Origin: Lysinibacillus fusiformis
GTDB lineage: Bacteria; Bacillota; Bacilli; Bacillales_A; Planococcaceae
NCBI GenBank assembly: GCA_030027265.1
Contig: JASENG010000010.1
Coordinates: forward strand, 89,125-153,124
Direction of reading: 5' to 3'
Length of the DNA stretch: 64,000 nucleotides
Positions within the stretch are counted from its first letter, which is position 1. The number at the start of each line of letters is the position of its first letter. The position numbers and the translations under genes were made by a program. Positions 8,934 to 17,242 of the stretch are shown here, piece after piece. Below the pieces are notes generated by a model. It was not told the origin of the DNA. It searched no databases and worked only from the letters and a program-made list of their open reading frames with translations.

Positions 8934-9839
8934 GTGGGAAACGAAAGTTCTAAGTTGATGTCATATACGCTGCTCGTGCTGCTGATTCTGATTTGGGGTG
9001 TTAGCTGGCCGATTTATAAAAACGGGGTCAATTTTATGCCTCCCCTTTTATTTGCAGGCGTTCGTGCATTTGTGGGCGGCGCTATTTTAGTTTTGATTGC
9101 TTGGAAAAATCGACATCGACTAAACTTTAAAAGCAATTGGCGGTATTATCTTATTTCTGCCACGCTAAACATCGTGCTGTATCTTGGAATTCAAACGGTT
9201 GGTCTGATTTATTTGCCTGGGGGACTATTTTCGGTTCTCGTCTATTTTCAGCCTGTTTTATTAGGAATACTTGCTTGGTGGTTTTTAGGAGAAGCCATGA
9301 CCATTACTAAAATCCTTGGCTTAGTCCTTGGGTTTATCGGTATTTTTTTAGTAAGCATCGATGGCCTGACCATCCATGTTTCTGCAATCGGTGTTTCCCT
9401 TGCACTGGCGACTGCACTCGTTTGGGCAAGCGGCGTAGTCTATGTGAAGAAAAATAAAACCCGGGTGGATCCTTATTGGATGGTTGTCATGCAGCTAGTA
9501 ATCGGGGGCGCGGTGTTATTAGCCGGGGGATTTGCAACAGAAGATCCGAACAGCATCATTTGGAATAGCGAACTAATTTTTAGTTTAATCTGGGGCGCGA
9601 CAGCCGGTATGGCCATTGCCCAAATCCTTTACTACAAGCTCATTAATGAGGGCGAAGCAAGCAAAGTTGGCGCTTTTACCTTTATCGTACCGATTCTCTC
9701 CGTCATCATCAGTGCCATTTTTTTAGATGAAGCAATTACATTGAACCTATTTTACGGAATGATTCTGGTTGGACTAAGTATTTATTTAGTAAATTTTCAG
9801 CGCAAGCGGAAAGATAAACTGCCAAAATATGAATCTTAA
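8934..9839 (+). CDS. EamA/DMT-family transporter
   Basis: This integral membrane protein of about 301 residues has some ten hydrophobic segments in two EamA repeats. The first repeat opens LLVLLILIWGVSWPIYKNG, typical of drug/metabolite transporters; the second starts near VSLALATALVWASGVVYVKK. The substrate cannot be deduced. The start is uncertain: GTG at 8934 gives the longest frame, while the ATG at 8958 has GGGTGGG upstream. It is the only plus-strand gene between secA1 and the Tad operon, and a clear terminator follows. It stands alone with no operon partner. Confidence 0.85.
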   Translation: MGNESSKLMSYTLLVLLILIWGVSWPIYKNGVNFMPPLLFAGVRAFVGGAILVLIAWKNRHRLNFKSNWRYYLISATLNIVLYLGIQTVGLIYLPGGLFSVLVYFQPVLLGILAWWFLGEAMTITKILGLVLGFIGIFLVSIDGLTIHVSAIGVSLALATALVWASGVVYVKKNKTRVDPYWMVVMQLVIGGAVLLAGGFATEDPNSIIWNSELIFSLIWGATAGMAIAQILYYKLINEGEASKVGAFTFIVPILSVIISAIFLDEAITLNLFYGMILVGLSIYLVNFQRKRKDKLPKYES

Positions 9840-9847
9840 AAAGTAGA

Positions 9848-9888
9848 AGCAGTCCGCAAGAATGTTTTTGCAGACTGCTTTTATTTTT
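9848..9888 (+). terminator. Intrinsic terminator after the EamA gene
   Basis: AGCAGTCCGCAA pairs with TTTGCAGACTGCT (one G-U pair) and is followed by TTTATTTTT, 9 nt after the stop codon. Confidence 0.85.
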
Positions 9889-9987
9889 GGAGGAAATATG
9901 GATGCTCTCGTTGAGAGGTTATACTACTCCCAACCCGGCATCTGTTTATGTACACTTCATAATCACCCTAATCTACTAAAATAGATG

Positions 9988-10168
9988 TAAAAATTCCGCC
10001 TAACTAGAAAACAAGGTGAAAAGCAGCTTAAATAGAAGGAGAAATTCCGCCTATCAACTCGAAAAACGTCAAAATATAAGATTTTTCATAACATAGTCGG
10101 AAAATCTCCCCTTATTTCCCCGTGGAACTAGCTCCATTCGGCATATAACCGGAATAACTCCTCTTATT
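9988..10168 (+). repeat. Left arm of inverted repeat flanking the Tad operon
   Basis: About 180 bp here matches the reverse complement of 26420-26606. Shared blocks include AGCTTAAATAGA, AAATTCCG-CTATCAAC, GGAA-CCCTTA, ACTAGC-CCATTC and CATATAACCGGAA, in the same order and spacing. By eye the identity is roughly 75-80 percent. No coding potential is seen between 9889 and 10337 apart from this element. Confidence 0.75.
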
Positions 10169-10337
10169 AGACGGGCACCGCTTAATACTACTTTTTCACC
10201 TATTAGATCCAAGTGAAAATGCCCATTATTGCATCAAATACAAAGAACCTATTAAACCCAAACTATAAATTCTACCAGCGCCCTATTTTCCTTTCATAAC
10301 GCTTTACACCCTGCATCCTTCTCCATCCACCACAACA

Positions 10338-10378
10338 AAAATCGCTCCGAAAGAATCTGCATTCTTTTGGGGCGATTT
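10338..10378 (-). terminator. Terminator of the Tad operon
   Basis: On the minus strand AAATCGCCCCAAAAGAAT pairs with ATTCTTTCGGAGCGATTT around a GCAG loop, followed by TTTTG. It begins at the stop codon of the last gene and closes the 15.5-kb transcript. Confidence 0.85.
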
Positions 10379-11016
10379 CAATGTAATATATATTGCAAAA
10401 ATGATAATTCCGGGCCGTAGCCGATTTGGGGAATGTCTTTTTCGAAGGAATCGATGTATTCTCCGCTTGTAACTGTTTTAAAAGTAGCATCGGTTTTGAC
10501 TTCGACTCGGTACTTCTCCTCGGAAATAAGAATTTCGAGATGTTCTTCATTTCCCTCGTTTTCCCTTACGACCTGTTGAACAGTGCTGTAGATTTTGGTG
10601 CTTAATGCCGCATCCATTCGAAACTTTGCATTAAAAGCTTCCTTCAGTATGGGATTCCCCAATTTACCTGGCAGCATTTCATTCAAAGTCTTAATATAGG
10701 CTTTCTCATCACTATAGCCATGGGCAACCAAATCTTGCTTGCGCTCATCAATTTCATCCCATAAGGATTCGTATTCCTCGTCTGCTTCAAGCTCCTCCAT
10801 CATCGCCTTATCAAAATCCTTAATGGCTTCCTCTGCAGCAAATAAAATCTCGCTCGTTGCAGCAAAGGCTCCTAATTGAGCAGCGGTAGACGCCTGCTGC
10901 TTTACTACATACACCCGCGCAATATTAACAATGATAAGTATCAGGACGATGATGACCGTCATGATCCACAATAGGTAAATTGCGGCGCTTCCTTTTTCAT
11001 TCTCTACATGTCTCAT
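10378..11016 (-). CDS. TadG/TadE-like Tad pilus assembly protein
   Basis: This 212-residue protein begins with a short charged leader and a pilin-like hydrophobic helix (ENEKGSAAIYLLWIMTVIIVLILIIV). An extracytoplasmic acidic domain and a C-terminal beta-rich part (VEVKTDATFKTVTSGEY) follow. The leader glycine before SAAIY resembles a prepilin site, but the Glu+5 of true pilins is absent, as in many TadG-type proteins. The start ATG overlaps the tadE stop (ATGA), showing translational coupling. It is the last gene of the operon. The VWA domain common in TadG is missing here; a separate VWA lipoprotein is encoded upstream. Confidence 0.7.
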   Translation of the reverse strand: MRHVENEKGSAAIYLLWIMTVIIVLILIIVNIARVYVVKQQASTAAQLGAFAATSEILFAAEEAIKDFDKAMMEELEADEEYESLWDEIDERKQDLVAHGYSDEKAYIKTLNEMLPGKLGNPILKEAFNAKFRMDAALSTKIYSTVQQVVRENEGNEEHLEILISEEKYRVEVKTDATFKTVTSGEYIDSFEKDIPQIGYGPELSFLQYILH

Positions 11017-11411
11017 GGGACGAGCACCTTACCCGTGGCCTCCGAATCAATAGTGATTAATGCCATTTCCGCCATTTTGTCCGGCAGGAAAACTAATGGA
11101 TGTCGAGCGGTAATTTTTATTTCAAATAAATCAGCTCCTCCAGGGACATTTTGAATGACAAAATAATGATTTCTTAAAATGGAGGAACCCGCTAATGCCT
11201 GGTCTATCACTTCTTTTGTTTCGTAGTAATCTTCCGAAACAGCATATACCTGAGCCGCATCTGATGCAGCAGCCTTTAAGCTCAGAACGGCATAGCCTGA
11301 AGCCACCACTTGCCAGAGAAGCAGAAAAAGCAAGAAATACAATGGAAGAATGCCCAAAAATTCAATGGAAAGCGATCCTCTTTCTTCTTTTAACAACTTC
11401 CTTACTTTCAA
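11013..11411 (-). CDS. tadE: TadE-like pseudopilin
   Basis: The 132-residue minor pilin-like protein has the leader KLLKEERG followed by SLSIEFLGILPLYFLLFLLL. That gives the type IVb prepilin pattern: Gly at -1, Glu at +5 and a hydrophobic helix. The rest is a small extracellular domain with a beta-strand-rich end. The start is a TTG at 11411 preceded by AAGGAGG. It overlaps the following tadG-like gene by 4 nt. TadE proteins are needed for Flp pilus biogenesis in known Tad systems and are processed by a TadV-type peptidase, which is not in this window. Confidence 0.8.
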   Translation of the reverse strand: MKVRKLLKEERGSLSIEFLGILPLYFLLFLLLWQVVASGYAVLSLKAAASDAAQVYAVSEDYYETKEVIDQALAGSSILRNHYFVIQNVPGGADLFEIKITARHPLVFLPDKMAEMALITIDSEATGKVLVP

Positions 11412-11438
11412 TCAAATCGCCTCCTTGGCTATACAAGT

Positions 11439-11888
11439 CTATTGCTTTGAAGCTGAATGTACTTGGTTTAATTTAAATTGAATATAAAAAATATGAAACA
11501 GGAAAAGTAAATATTTATTCAAATGCAGGTCATATTCCTCGTCAAAAGAATCTCTTAATCTGAAAATAGAATAGTAAAGCAGACCGATAAAACAAAAGTT
11601 AAAAACGACCTCATAAGATTGAAGATTCAAAATGCCATAGTCGCTCAATACCATACTTCCAAACAACTGGATAAACAAAAAGATAAATGAAAGTATTGTA
11701 AACAATCGCCACAATCCAAAATGAATTTTTGGTCTATCTGCAAAATTAACCATACTATTCCTGCTTCTTAAAAACCAAACTCCTATGTACGCACCTAATG
11801 TTATAAACGATAATAAAATCAAGACAGAGAGGTTGAATTTTCGAAAGTCGATACTTAAATGATTCTCATTGCTTATTAGCTTTTCCAT
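11439..11888 (-). CDS. Small membrane protein, module B (paralogue of the gene at 15207)
   Basis: The 149-residue protein has four predicted membrane helices. FITLGAYIGVWFLRSRNSM and YYSIFRLRDSF...HLNKYLLFLFHIFYIQFKLN align clearly with the equivalent stretches of the protein at 15207-15638. The first resembles the DUF4234 signature (TLGxY-x-YWF). The ATG at 11888 is chosen because GAGGTG lies six bases upstream. It is the last membrane gene of module B, directly before tadE. Function unknown; paralogy with module A is the main information. Confidence 0.65.
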   Translation of the reverse strand: MEKLISNENHLSIDFRKFNLSVLILLSFITLGAYIGVWFLRSRNSMVNFADRPKIHFGLWRLFTILSFIFLFIQLFGSMVLSDYGILNLQSYEVVFNFCFIGLLYYSIFRLRDSFDEEYDLHLNKYLLFLFHIFYIQFKLNQVHSASKQ

Positions 11889-11917
11889 CCATTTCACCTC
11901 TTTAAGCTAACTTACTT

Positions 11918-12508
11918 TTACAGCTTTTCTAATTGTTTGGCACGATCAGGAGTTGTTAAAAATGCAGGCAGAACCAGCATAAATAACAATCCAATAAAAT
12001 AGCAGACAAGCGCAACACCGATGAATGGACCTGTTTCAAAAGCATTGATATAAGCCCATAGCAGCCCGCCAATTACTAAAAGAAGTACAACAAAAATAAA
12101 TAAAAATTTTTTATACCGCATTTCTCTTGGGTTGACCAATGCTTTTGTAATTTTGTCTCGTTTTACTAATAAAAACCCGAAAAAACCAATCGTCACAACA
12201 AGCATCAACCAAAAGTAAGGTGTAGGATAGAGCGCTTTAAATACTGGCGACATCGTATAATATGTAAGTACGATCAACATAACAAAAGAATGGAGAGAAA
12301 AATAACGTTTACTATTATGCTTTTGGAAAATCCAAATCATATAGTTCAGGAGGGCTGCCAAAATGGCAATACTTCCATTAATCGTTAACCATTTAACGAC
12401 ATCTACTTCCGGCATAAAGCTTACAAAAAAACCAATTACTACATGGAGAAATAAAGTGAGAAAGATATAATTCTCTTTAAAGGTTACCCATTCATTTTCC
12501 TCTTTCAA
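11918..12508 (-). CDS. Six-helix membrane protein, module B (paralogue of the gene at 16635)
   Basis: The 196-residue polytopic protein has about six hydrophobic segments. FFVSFMPEVDVVKWLTINGSI in the first two helices corresponds to ALFAIYMPDVEPSFNYIVAGI in the module A protein, and both have a cytoplasmic KH/KKK-rich loop after helix 2. A polar loop (KRDKITKALVNPREMRYKK) precedes the last two helices. The start is a TTG at 12508. In module B this gene is third among the membrane genes, whereas in module A its paralogue is first. No recognised domain. Confidence 0.6.
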   Translation of the reverse strand: MKEENEWVTFKENYIFLTLFLHVVIGFFVSFMPEVDVVKWLTINGSIAILAALLNYMIWIFQKHNSKRYFSLHSFVMLIVLTYYTMSPVFKALYPTPYFWLMLVVTIGFFGFLLVKRDKITKALVNPREMRYKKFLFIFVVLLLVIGGLLWAYINAFETGPFIGVALVCYFIGLLFMLVLPAFLTTPDRAKQLEKL

Positions 12509-12557
12509 TTGTTATCATTCCTTCGAAAATAATATTGTGCAGCTACATTTCCTCCAA

Positions 12558-13217
12558 CTATTCCATTATTGGATTTGATATTTCCTTTCGAAATCGCAAA
12601 GTTAAATAAATATAGATAATAGGGAATACAAGTGCATTCAATAATACGCGGAATACCAAAAAAGCAAAAATATTATTCTCATACTGAGCTAAAAAGAGCA
12701 TCATGATCACCCAGCACCCAATATTCAAACAAAAAATCACTAAAAGTTCTCCAATTAATGAAATATTCTCTTTCATGATTACTTGAATGGTATTCTTGTA
12801 TATTTCTTTGACATTTCGACCTTCTGAAAAGAATGGAAAAATTAACAGAAAAACAAGGGCAAGGATTGTAGGTATAAATAAGAAATAAATGCCTATCACT
12901 GCGATAAAATAAAAAATACCAGTAAAAACAAAGAGAATCCCAAATTGCTTTATAAAAAAGAAAATCCCTTCCAAAGAGTTGATCGAATGATCCTGTTTAT
13001 AAACAATGACCATTCTCATAAATGGCGGAATACAAATAATAAAATTTAGGATGATTGCAAAAACAGAAAAATACTCCGGTGCAACTGCATTTTCAGAAGT
13101 ATATACATAAATCATGCTCAAAAAAGAAATCACAGTAACCGGCAGGATGATGACGAACGACCAAATCAGAATTTGACTCCAATTCCGGTTATAGATATCA
13201 AAAATATCCCGAATCAT
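12558..13217 (-). CDS. Polytopic membrane protein, module B (paralogue of the gene at 15635)
   Basis: The 219-residue protein has about six helices. The segment IYFLFIPTILALVFLLIFPFFSEGRNVKEIYKNTIQVIMKEN resembles the membrane domain of glycerophosphodiester phosphodiesterase-like (DUF975/GPDPase_memb) proteins: a helix with a central proline, then an acidic loop and a helix before a kink. No catalytic domain is attached. The ATG at 13217 overlaps the preceding stop (TGATG). It pairs with the 219-residue protein of module A in length, topology and gene position relative to the four-helix protein. Confidence 0.6.
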   Translation of the reverse strand: MIRDIFDIYNRNWSQILIWSFVIILPVTVISFLSMIYVYTSENAVAPEYFSVFAIILNFIICIPPFMRMVIVYKQDHSINSLEGIFFFIKQFGILFVFTGIFYFIAVIGIYFLFIPTILALVFLLIFPFFSEGRNVKEIYKNTIQVIMKENISLIGELLVIFCLNIGCWVIMMLFLAQYENNIFAFLVFRVLLNALVFPIIYIYLTLRFRKEISNPIME

Positions 13218-13588
13218 CAAAGAACACCTTCTCTTTTTTTCCGGATAACTACAGTAGCTGCAGCAAATAAAAGACTCACGATTACTGCATAGGACAGGTT
13301 CATGCCAATCCCTTGCGGATCTGCAAAAACTAAAATATTAAAGACAAAATGGGATACGAGAAAACTAATAAACACGATTACAATTGCTCCTAAATATGCA
13401 GCAGTATAGGGAGTTTCAGGATTCCATATTGCTGCAAAAAAACCGATGCTTCCATAGGTGAGGATTGTTTGTATAAACAAGAACCATCCATAGCTTTCAA
13501 TTGGAATAAAGCCTAATAGAAAAGAAATCACGATCGTCAATAAAATGCTAACGCCTATGGTCTGAAAAAATTTAATCGTATGGAACAA
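13217..13588 (-). CDS. Four-helix membrane protein, module B (paralogue of the gene at 16291)
   Basis: The 123-residue protein has four predicted helices. SFLLGFIPIESYGWFLFIQTILTYGSIGFFAAIWNPETPYTAAYLGAI aligns with SFLLVIIIPNYYMHSAILFLISYGLLGFLVRNWKYPYFSGYMTACLI in module A. The probable start is a TTG at 13588 after AGGTGAGATA. It follows the hexad protein gene of module B by 56 nt and is coupled to the next membrane gene. No known family. Confidence 0.6.
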   Translation of the reverse strand: MFHTIKFFQTIGVSILLTIVISFLLGFIPIESYGWFLFIQTILTYGSIGFFAAIWNPETPYTAAYLGAIVIVFISFLVSHFVFNILVFADPQGIGMNLSYAVIVSLLFAAATVVIRKKREGVL

Positions 13589-13644
13589 TATCTCACCTAC
13601 TATCTACAAGATTGGATTGGATTGCCCCAAATGAAGCAATCCGA

Positions 13645-15168
13645 TTATCCGAATCCAAACATTTTTTTTGCACCTTTAAATAATCCTTGGGCTTTTTCTC
13701 CAACCCACGAACTTGCTTTCCTCAATTTGCGGGCACTCCAAGAGTAAGCTGCACTAAGTTTGTTGCTCGCCCATTCTTTAGCACCTTGACCTGTATTGGT
13801 TCCATTAAAGAACCAGGCCGAAACAATTCCGGCTAATAACCCTGCTCCTGCACCAATTATCGTACCGACACCTGGAACAACGGAACCAGCAACTGCACCC
13901 GTTGCAGCACTTGTAAGCAAACTCGATAGAGCGGTTGTTCCTGCACCAATGGCTAGATCTACCGTAAAATCAGCATAAAATTTAGAAGTCTTCCAAGCTT
14001 TGTCCCCATGTTTATCGACATTGCCAAAAAGATTCGCTGCAATACTAATGGGACCATTTAATTTTGCCAAGTTTGATTTTGCCCAGTATTTTTTAGAAAA
14101 CAGATTATAGCCATCATTCATGCTAGACTTTAAGTTTTTCCAGGCAAAACCTAGAATATCTTTTCTCGATTCCGTTAACTTTTTAGTATCAAAGAAATTA
14201 TTAATTTTAAAAGCTTTTTCATAGGAATTGCCGGTCTTCATGTAGCGATCTTTGCCATCAATCTTATATTTCTTATAATTATCATAAAAATGATTTAATA
14301 TCGGATTTTTTAAGCTGCTTTTCCCAAGTACTTTATATTTCCCTTTGCCCAGCTTTTTAAATTCAAACCCGGCATAGGTCGCCGTGGCTCCTTCCAAAAC
14401 TGGCTTTACAAGGGTTGTTACATATGTTTTGCCATCTTTTAATGCTTGGGAAATAATTCCCCATGCTGTATTCTCGTTATTTGTTGAGTTGAATAAAATA
14501 TTCCAAAAGGATTTATTCTCCGTTTTTGCTCCTGAACTCGTGCTGGAAGAAGATTCATTATTACTGGTAGTGGACCCAGAGGTAATGGTATCCCCAGAAG
14601 GATTTTGGCCTCCTGATGTTCCTTCACCACCTGTTGGGCCTTGGCCTCCTGCAGGACCCTCTCCCCCTTTGGCAGGATCGCCTCCAGTAATTGAATCGCC
14701 TGTTGAGGTTCCATCGCCACCGTTTACTGCGTCACCACCAGTCGGACCAGTTCCGCCTTCTGAAGCCTTTCCGCCATTTACCCCTTTCCCTCCAGATGCG
14801 CCTTCGCCTCCGGAAATGGCATCACCTGTTGTAATTGGGTTATTAATTGGCAAAGTCCCGGCAATATTCGGAATAATCCATTGACCATTGCCGCTTTGAT
14901 AAGGCGGAATTAATGGCTGGCCAGAAACAGCTGCATTGCCGCCTTGCAAGAATGGGCCGCCTTGATAAGCATTGCCACCCCTAATTGGATCACCAGGAAT
15001 AATGAACTGCCCACCCGTAATGGGTTTTCCTCCAGTGATTGCTTCACCCGGTGTTATCGCATTACCCGGCTTAATAAAAAACGCCATGGTAACAGAAGGC
15101 ATTGCGGTCCAGAATACTATAAATGCAATCATGAATAGTGCAAAAAATTTCCGGTAATATCTCTTCAC
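13645..15168 (-). CDS. Exported Gly-Gly hexad repeat protein, module B
   Basis: A 507-residue secreted protein whose function I do not recognise. Residues 1-29 form a signal peptide ending V-T-M-A. Residues about 32-85 are nine hexads of the form x-x-G/P-G-x-x (ITGGQF, IRGGNA, YQGGPF). A linker holds the invariant QWIIPNIAGTLPINNP, followed by 13 more hexads (ISGGEG, VNGGDG, PTGGEG). A Ser/Thr-rich spacer leads to a lysine- and aromatic-rich middle domain, then a glycine-zipper hydrophobic stretch (AGSVVPGVGTIIGAGAGLLAG), and a basic amphipathic C-terminus ending FKGAKKMFGFG. The start is a GTG after GAGGTGA. The N-terminal half is very close to its paralogue at 17243; the C-terminal half is diverged. 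Confidence 0.7.
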   Translation of the reverse strand: MKRYYRKFFALFMIAFIVFWTAMPSVTMAFFIKPGNAITPGEAITGGKPITGGQFIIPGDPIRGGNAYQGGPFLQGGNAAVSGQPLIPPYQSGNGQWIIPNIAGTLPINNPITTGDAISGGEGASGGKGVNGGKASEGGTGPTGGDAVNGGDGTSTGDSITGGDPAKGGEGPAGGQGPTGGEGTSGGQNPSGDTITSGSTTSNNESSSSTSSGAKTENKSFWNILFNSTNNENTAWGIISQALKDGKTYVTTLVKPVLEGATATYAGFEFKKLGKGKYKVLGKSSLKNPILNHFYDNYKKYKIDGKDRYMKTGNSYEKAFKINNFFDTKKLTESRKDILGFAWKNLKSSMNDGYNLFSKKYWAKSNLAKLNGPISIAANLFGNVDKHGDKAWKTSKFYADFTVDLAIGAGTTALSSLLTSAATGAVAGSVVPGVGTIIGAGAGLLAGIVSAWFFNGTNTGQGAKEWASNKLSAAYSWSARKLRKASSWVGEKAQGLFKGAKKMFGFG

Positions 15169-15206
15169 TGCTTATTCACCTCATTGCCTTTGAAAGGTGT
15201 GCGTTA

Positions 15207-15638
15207 CTAATCTTTTTTTGAATGTTGATGAAAGTTTTTATTGATTTTAAATTGGAGGTACCATATATGGAAAAGTAAAAGAAGAATTCTGTTGTATTGA
15301 AAATTCTCGCATTCTCTTTCCATCATTTCAGCGATACGAAATGCACTATAATATGTAATTCCTAAGCCTGTGAAGGTAATCCACAGATGGATTGTTTCTG
15401 CGAAGTTGGCTCCAGTATCGGTGAACAATGCCTTTCCCGCGAAATAATAGCCAAACATCAAAATATATAAAACAAAGAATAGTTTTAAAGCTTTGTACTT
15501 TAGCTCCGTTTTCCCCAGCTGCTCGAATGCATCCCTTCTAGAAATGAACCAATATGGAACATATGCGCCAAGAGTAATATTCGTCAAAATAAAAGCTAAA
15601 GCGGGGTGCACTTTTTTAAAAGAAAAGGTAGTATTCAT
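15207..15638 (-). CDS. Small DUF4234-like membrane protein, module A
   Basis: The 143-residue protein has four hydrophobic helices. NITLGAYVPYWFISRRDAF near residue 20 fits the DUF4234 pattern, and YYSAFRIAEMMERE...NRILLLLFHIWYLQFKIN near the end matches its module B paralogue (11439-11888). The start ATG overlaps the previous stop (ATGA), so it is translationally coupled. It is the final gene of module A and is followed by the module B hexad-protein gene. Confidence 0.65.
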   Translation of the reverse strand: MNTTFSFKKVHPALAFILTNITLGAYVPYWFISRRDAFEQLGKTELKYKALKLFFVLYILMFGYYFAGKALFTDTGANFAETIHLWITFTGLGITYYSAFRIAEMMERECENFQYNRILLLLFHIWYLQFKINKNFHQHSKKD

Positions 15639-16294
15639 CTTCTAATATCCTCCCGCTCTAGTTCGATTAATTTTCCCGAAATCCCAAAAATGACAAAAGG
15701 ATAGACGATCAAGCAAAAGACCATTCGTAAAATGGCAAAAGCAATCGGCTGCATTTCAAAATTGGACGCTGCATACAAGAAAGCTGCCCATAAAAGATAG
15801 ACAAAGCAGCCCCAGAAAATAATTTGCACCCAAATCGTGATCAAATGTTCATTATGAAATGCAATCGTTTTCTTCACCCATTGCTTGAACGTTATGGACG
15901 ATTCATACATAAAAGGAAATAAAAATAAAAAGGGCAATAAGATGATTCCTGGTAATATAAACAAAGCAATTCCTACGTACACCCCAAGCATAACGAGAAG
16001 GGACATCATTAAAATAGGCCCAAAGGAATGAATAAAGCACCCGATCAGCATTTTTATGGACACTTCTTCATCCTGCTCGCTTTTGTCATATAAAACATAC
16101 ATAGGATACAAGAATAGGATGAACATCAAACTATCAGAAAATAATAATAGAAGATTTTCCTGTCCGCCTAAATCCATCCCCATAATATAAAAGTTCGCAT
16201 TTAAAAGAACAAAAAGCAGCGGAAGTCCAACAATCAACGCATATCCGATAATTGTCAGGACGTTCTGGTTGTAGCGATACCCTGCTTCTCTCAT
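15635..16294 (-). CDS. Polytopic membrane protein, module A
   Basis: The 219-residue protein has about six helices. The segment IALFILPGIILLPFLFLFPFMYESSITFKQWVKKTIAF resembles the GPDPase membrane-domain/DUF975 motif, in which a proline-glycine helix leads into a loop and an amphipathic helix. No enzyme domain is present. Both ends overlap neighbouring genes by 4 nt, so it is made as part of a tightly coupled set. Its paralogue is 12558-13217. Confidence 0.6.
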   Translation of the reverse strand: MREAGYRYNQNVLTIIGYALIVGLPLLFVLLNANFYIMGMDLGGQENLLLLFSDSLMFILFLYPMYVLYDKSEQDEEVSIKMLIGCFIHSFGPILMMSLLVMLGVYVGIALFILPGIILLPFLFLFPFMYESSITFKQWVKKTIAFHNEHLITIWVQIIFWGCFVYLLWAAFLYAASNFEMQPIAFAILRMVFCLIVYPFVIFGISGKLIELEREDIRR

Positions 16295-16638
16295 GCCGCC
16301 TCACCGCCAATATCGAATTTCCTGAACGAAAATACACTTAACATGGTCAAGGTAATTGCGAAAATAAAGCTCCAAAACCCTATATCAGGTGTAAATAATA
16401 GCGGGATGTCTAAGATGACATCTCCAAAAATGGTATTTGCAATGACAATCAGACAAGCAGTCATATATCCTGAAAAATAAGGATATTTCCAATTTCGTAC
16501 CAGAAACCCCAGCAAACCATAAGATATTAAAAATAAAATAGCTGAATGCATGTAATAATTAGGAATGATGATGACCAAGAGAAAGCTTAAGACTGTCATG
16601 ACAAGCAGCAAAATGCCGATCACTTTCACGTATTTCAT
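16291..16638 (-). CDS. Four-helix membrane protein, module A
   Basis: The 115-residue protein has four predicted helices and no recognised domain. A longer frame upstream is set aside: the ATG at 16638 overlaps the previous stop (ATGA) and has AAGGAGGGGGTG upstream, and the resulting length matches the paralogue at 13217-13588. Conserved features between the two are SFLL in helix 1 and a Tyr-Gly-x-x-Gly-Phe in helix 2. Confidence 0.6.
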   Translation of the reverse strand: MKYVKVIGILLLVMTVLSFLLVIIIPNYYMHSAILFLISYGLLGFLVRNWKYPYFSGYMTACLIVIANTIFGDVILDIPLLFTPDIGFWSFIFAITLTMLSVFSFRKFDIGGEAA

Positions 16639-17213
16639 TTGACCAACACCCCCTTCTTTACTAACCCTTGATAAAATAACGACTGGAAAAAGAATGCAAA
16701 CCAACATCCCATAATGTAGAGGACGCCTCCTCCCCAGTAAGTAACAAATCCGTACCCAAAGAAATCGGATAACCATCGTACAATGATAATGTTGCCTCCA
16801 CCGCCCAGTACTACCGTAACAACAGGGATGGCATAAAACACAAATGCAAATTTTCTATGCTCTTTGTCACTATCTGGAAATACAAGTGGGACCTCCTGCT
16901 TTTGGTCGTAAACTGCCAGCGCAAGCAAACATAGGAACACAAGAATCAACAGAATCTGCATCAAAAGATTCCCCATAAATGCCTTTACAAAGGGGAATGT
17001 AAAGAAGAGGCAAAACGTAAGCATATTGAACAACAATGTTAATTTAACAGCATTTTGACGTTTCTTTTTTTTAAATATTGCCAACATCATGATGAAAATC
17101 ACGAAATTGGCAATATAGATACCCGCAACAATGTAGTTAAACGATGGTTCTACATCTGGCATATAAATTGCAAAGAGCGCCGAGAAAACTGGCATAGCAA
17201 AAGCTATAAGCAC
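16635..17213 (-). CDS. Six-helix membrane protein, module A
   Basis: This polytopic protein of about 192 residues has six hydrophobic segments and a basic KKKKRQ loop after helix 2. The start is uncertain: the GTG at 17213 has no clear ribosome binding site, while alignment with the module B paralogue suggests some ten further residues at the N-terminus, where no standard start codon exists. It directly follows the hexad-protein gene (29-nt gap) and is coupled to the next gene. A glycine run (VVLGGGGNIIIV) in helix 5 is unusual. Confidence 0.6.
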   Translation of the reverse strand: MLIAFAMPVFSALFAIYMPDVEPSFNYIVAGIYIANFVIFIMMLAIFKKKKRQNAVKLTLLFNMLTFCLFFTFPFVKAFMGNLLMQILLILVFLCLLALAVYDQKQEVPLVFPDSDKEHRKFAFVFYAIPVVTVVLGGGGNIIIVRWLSDFFGYGFVTYWGGGVLYIMGCWFAFFFQSLFYQGLVKKGVLVK

Positions 17214-17242
17214 TTCTGTAAATAGATTCGTTTTCGTTTAAC

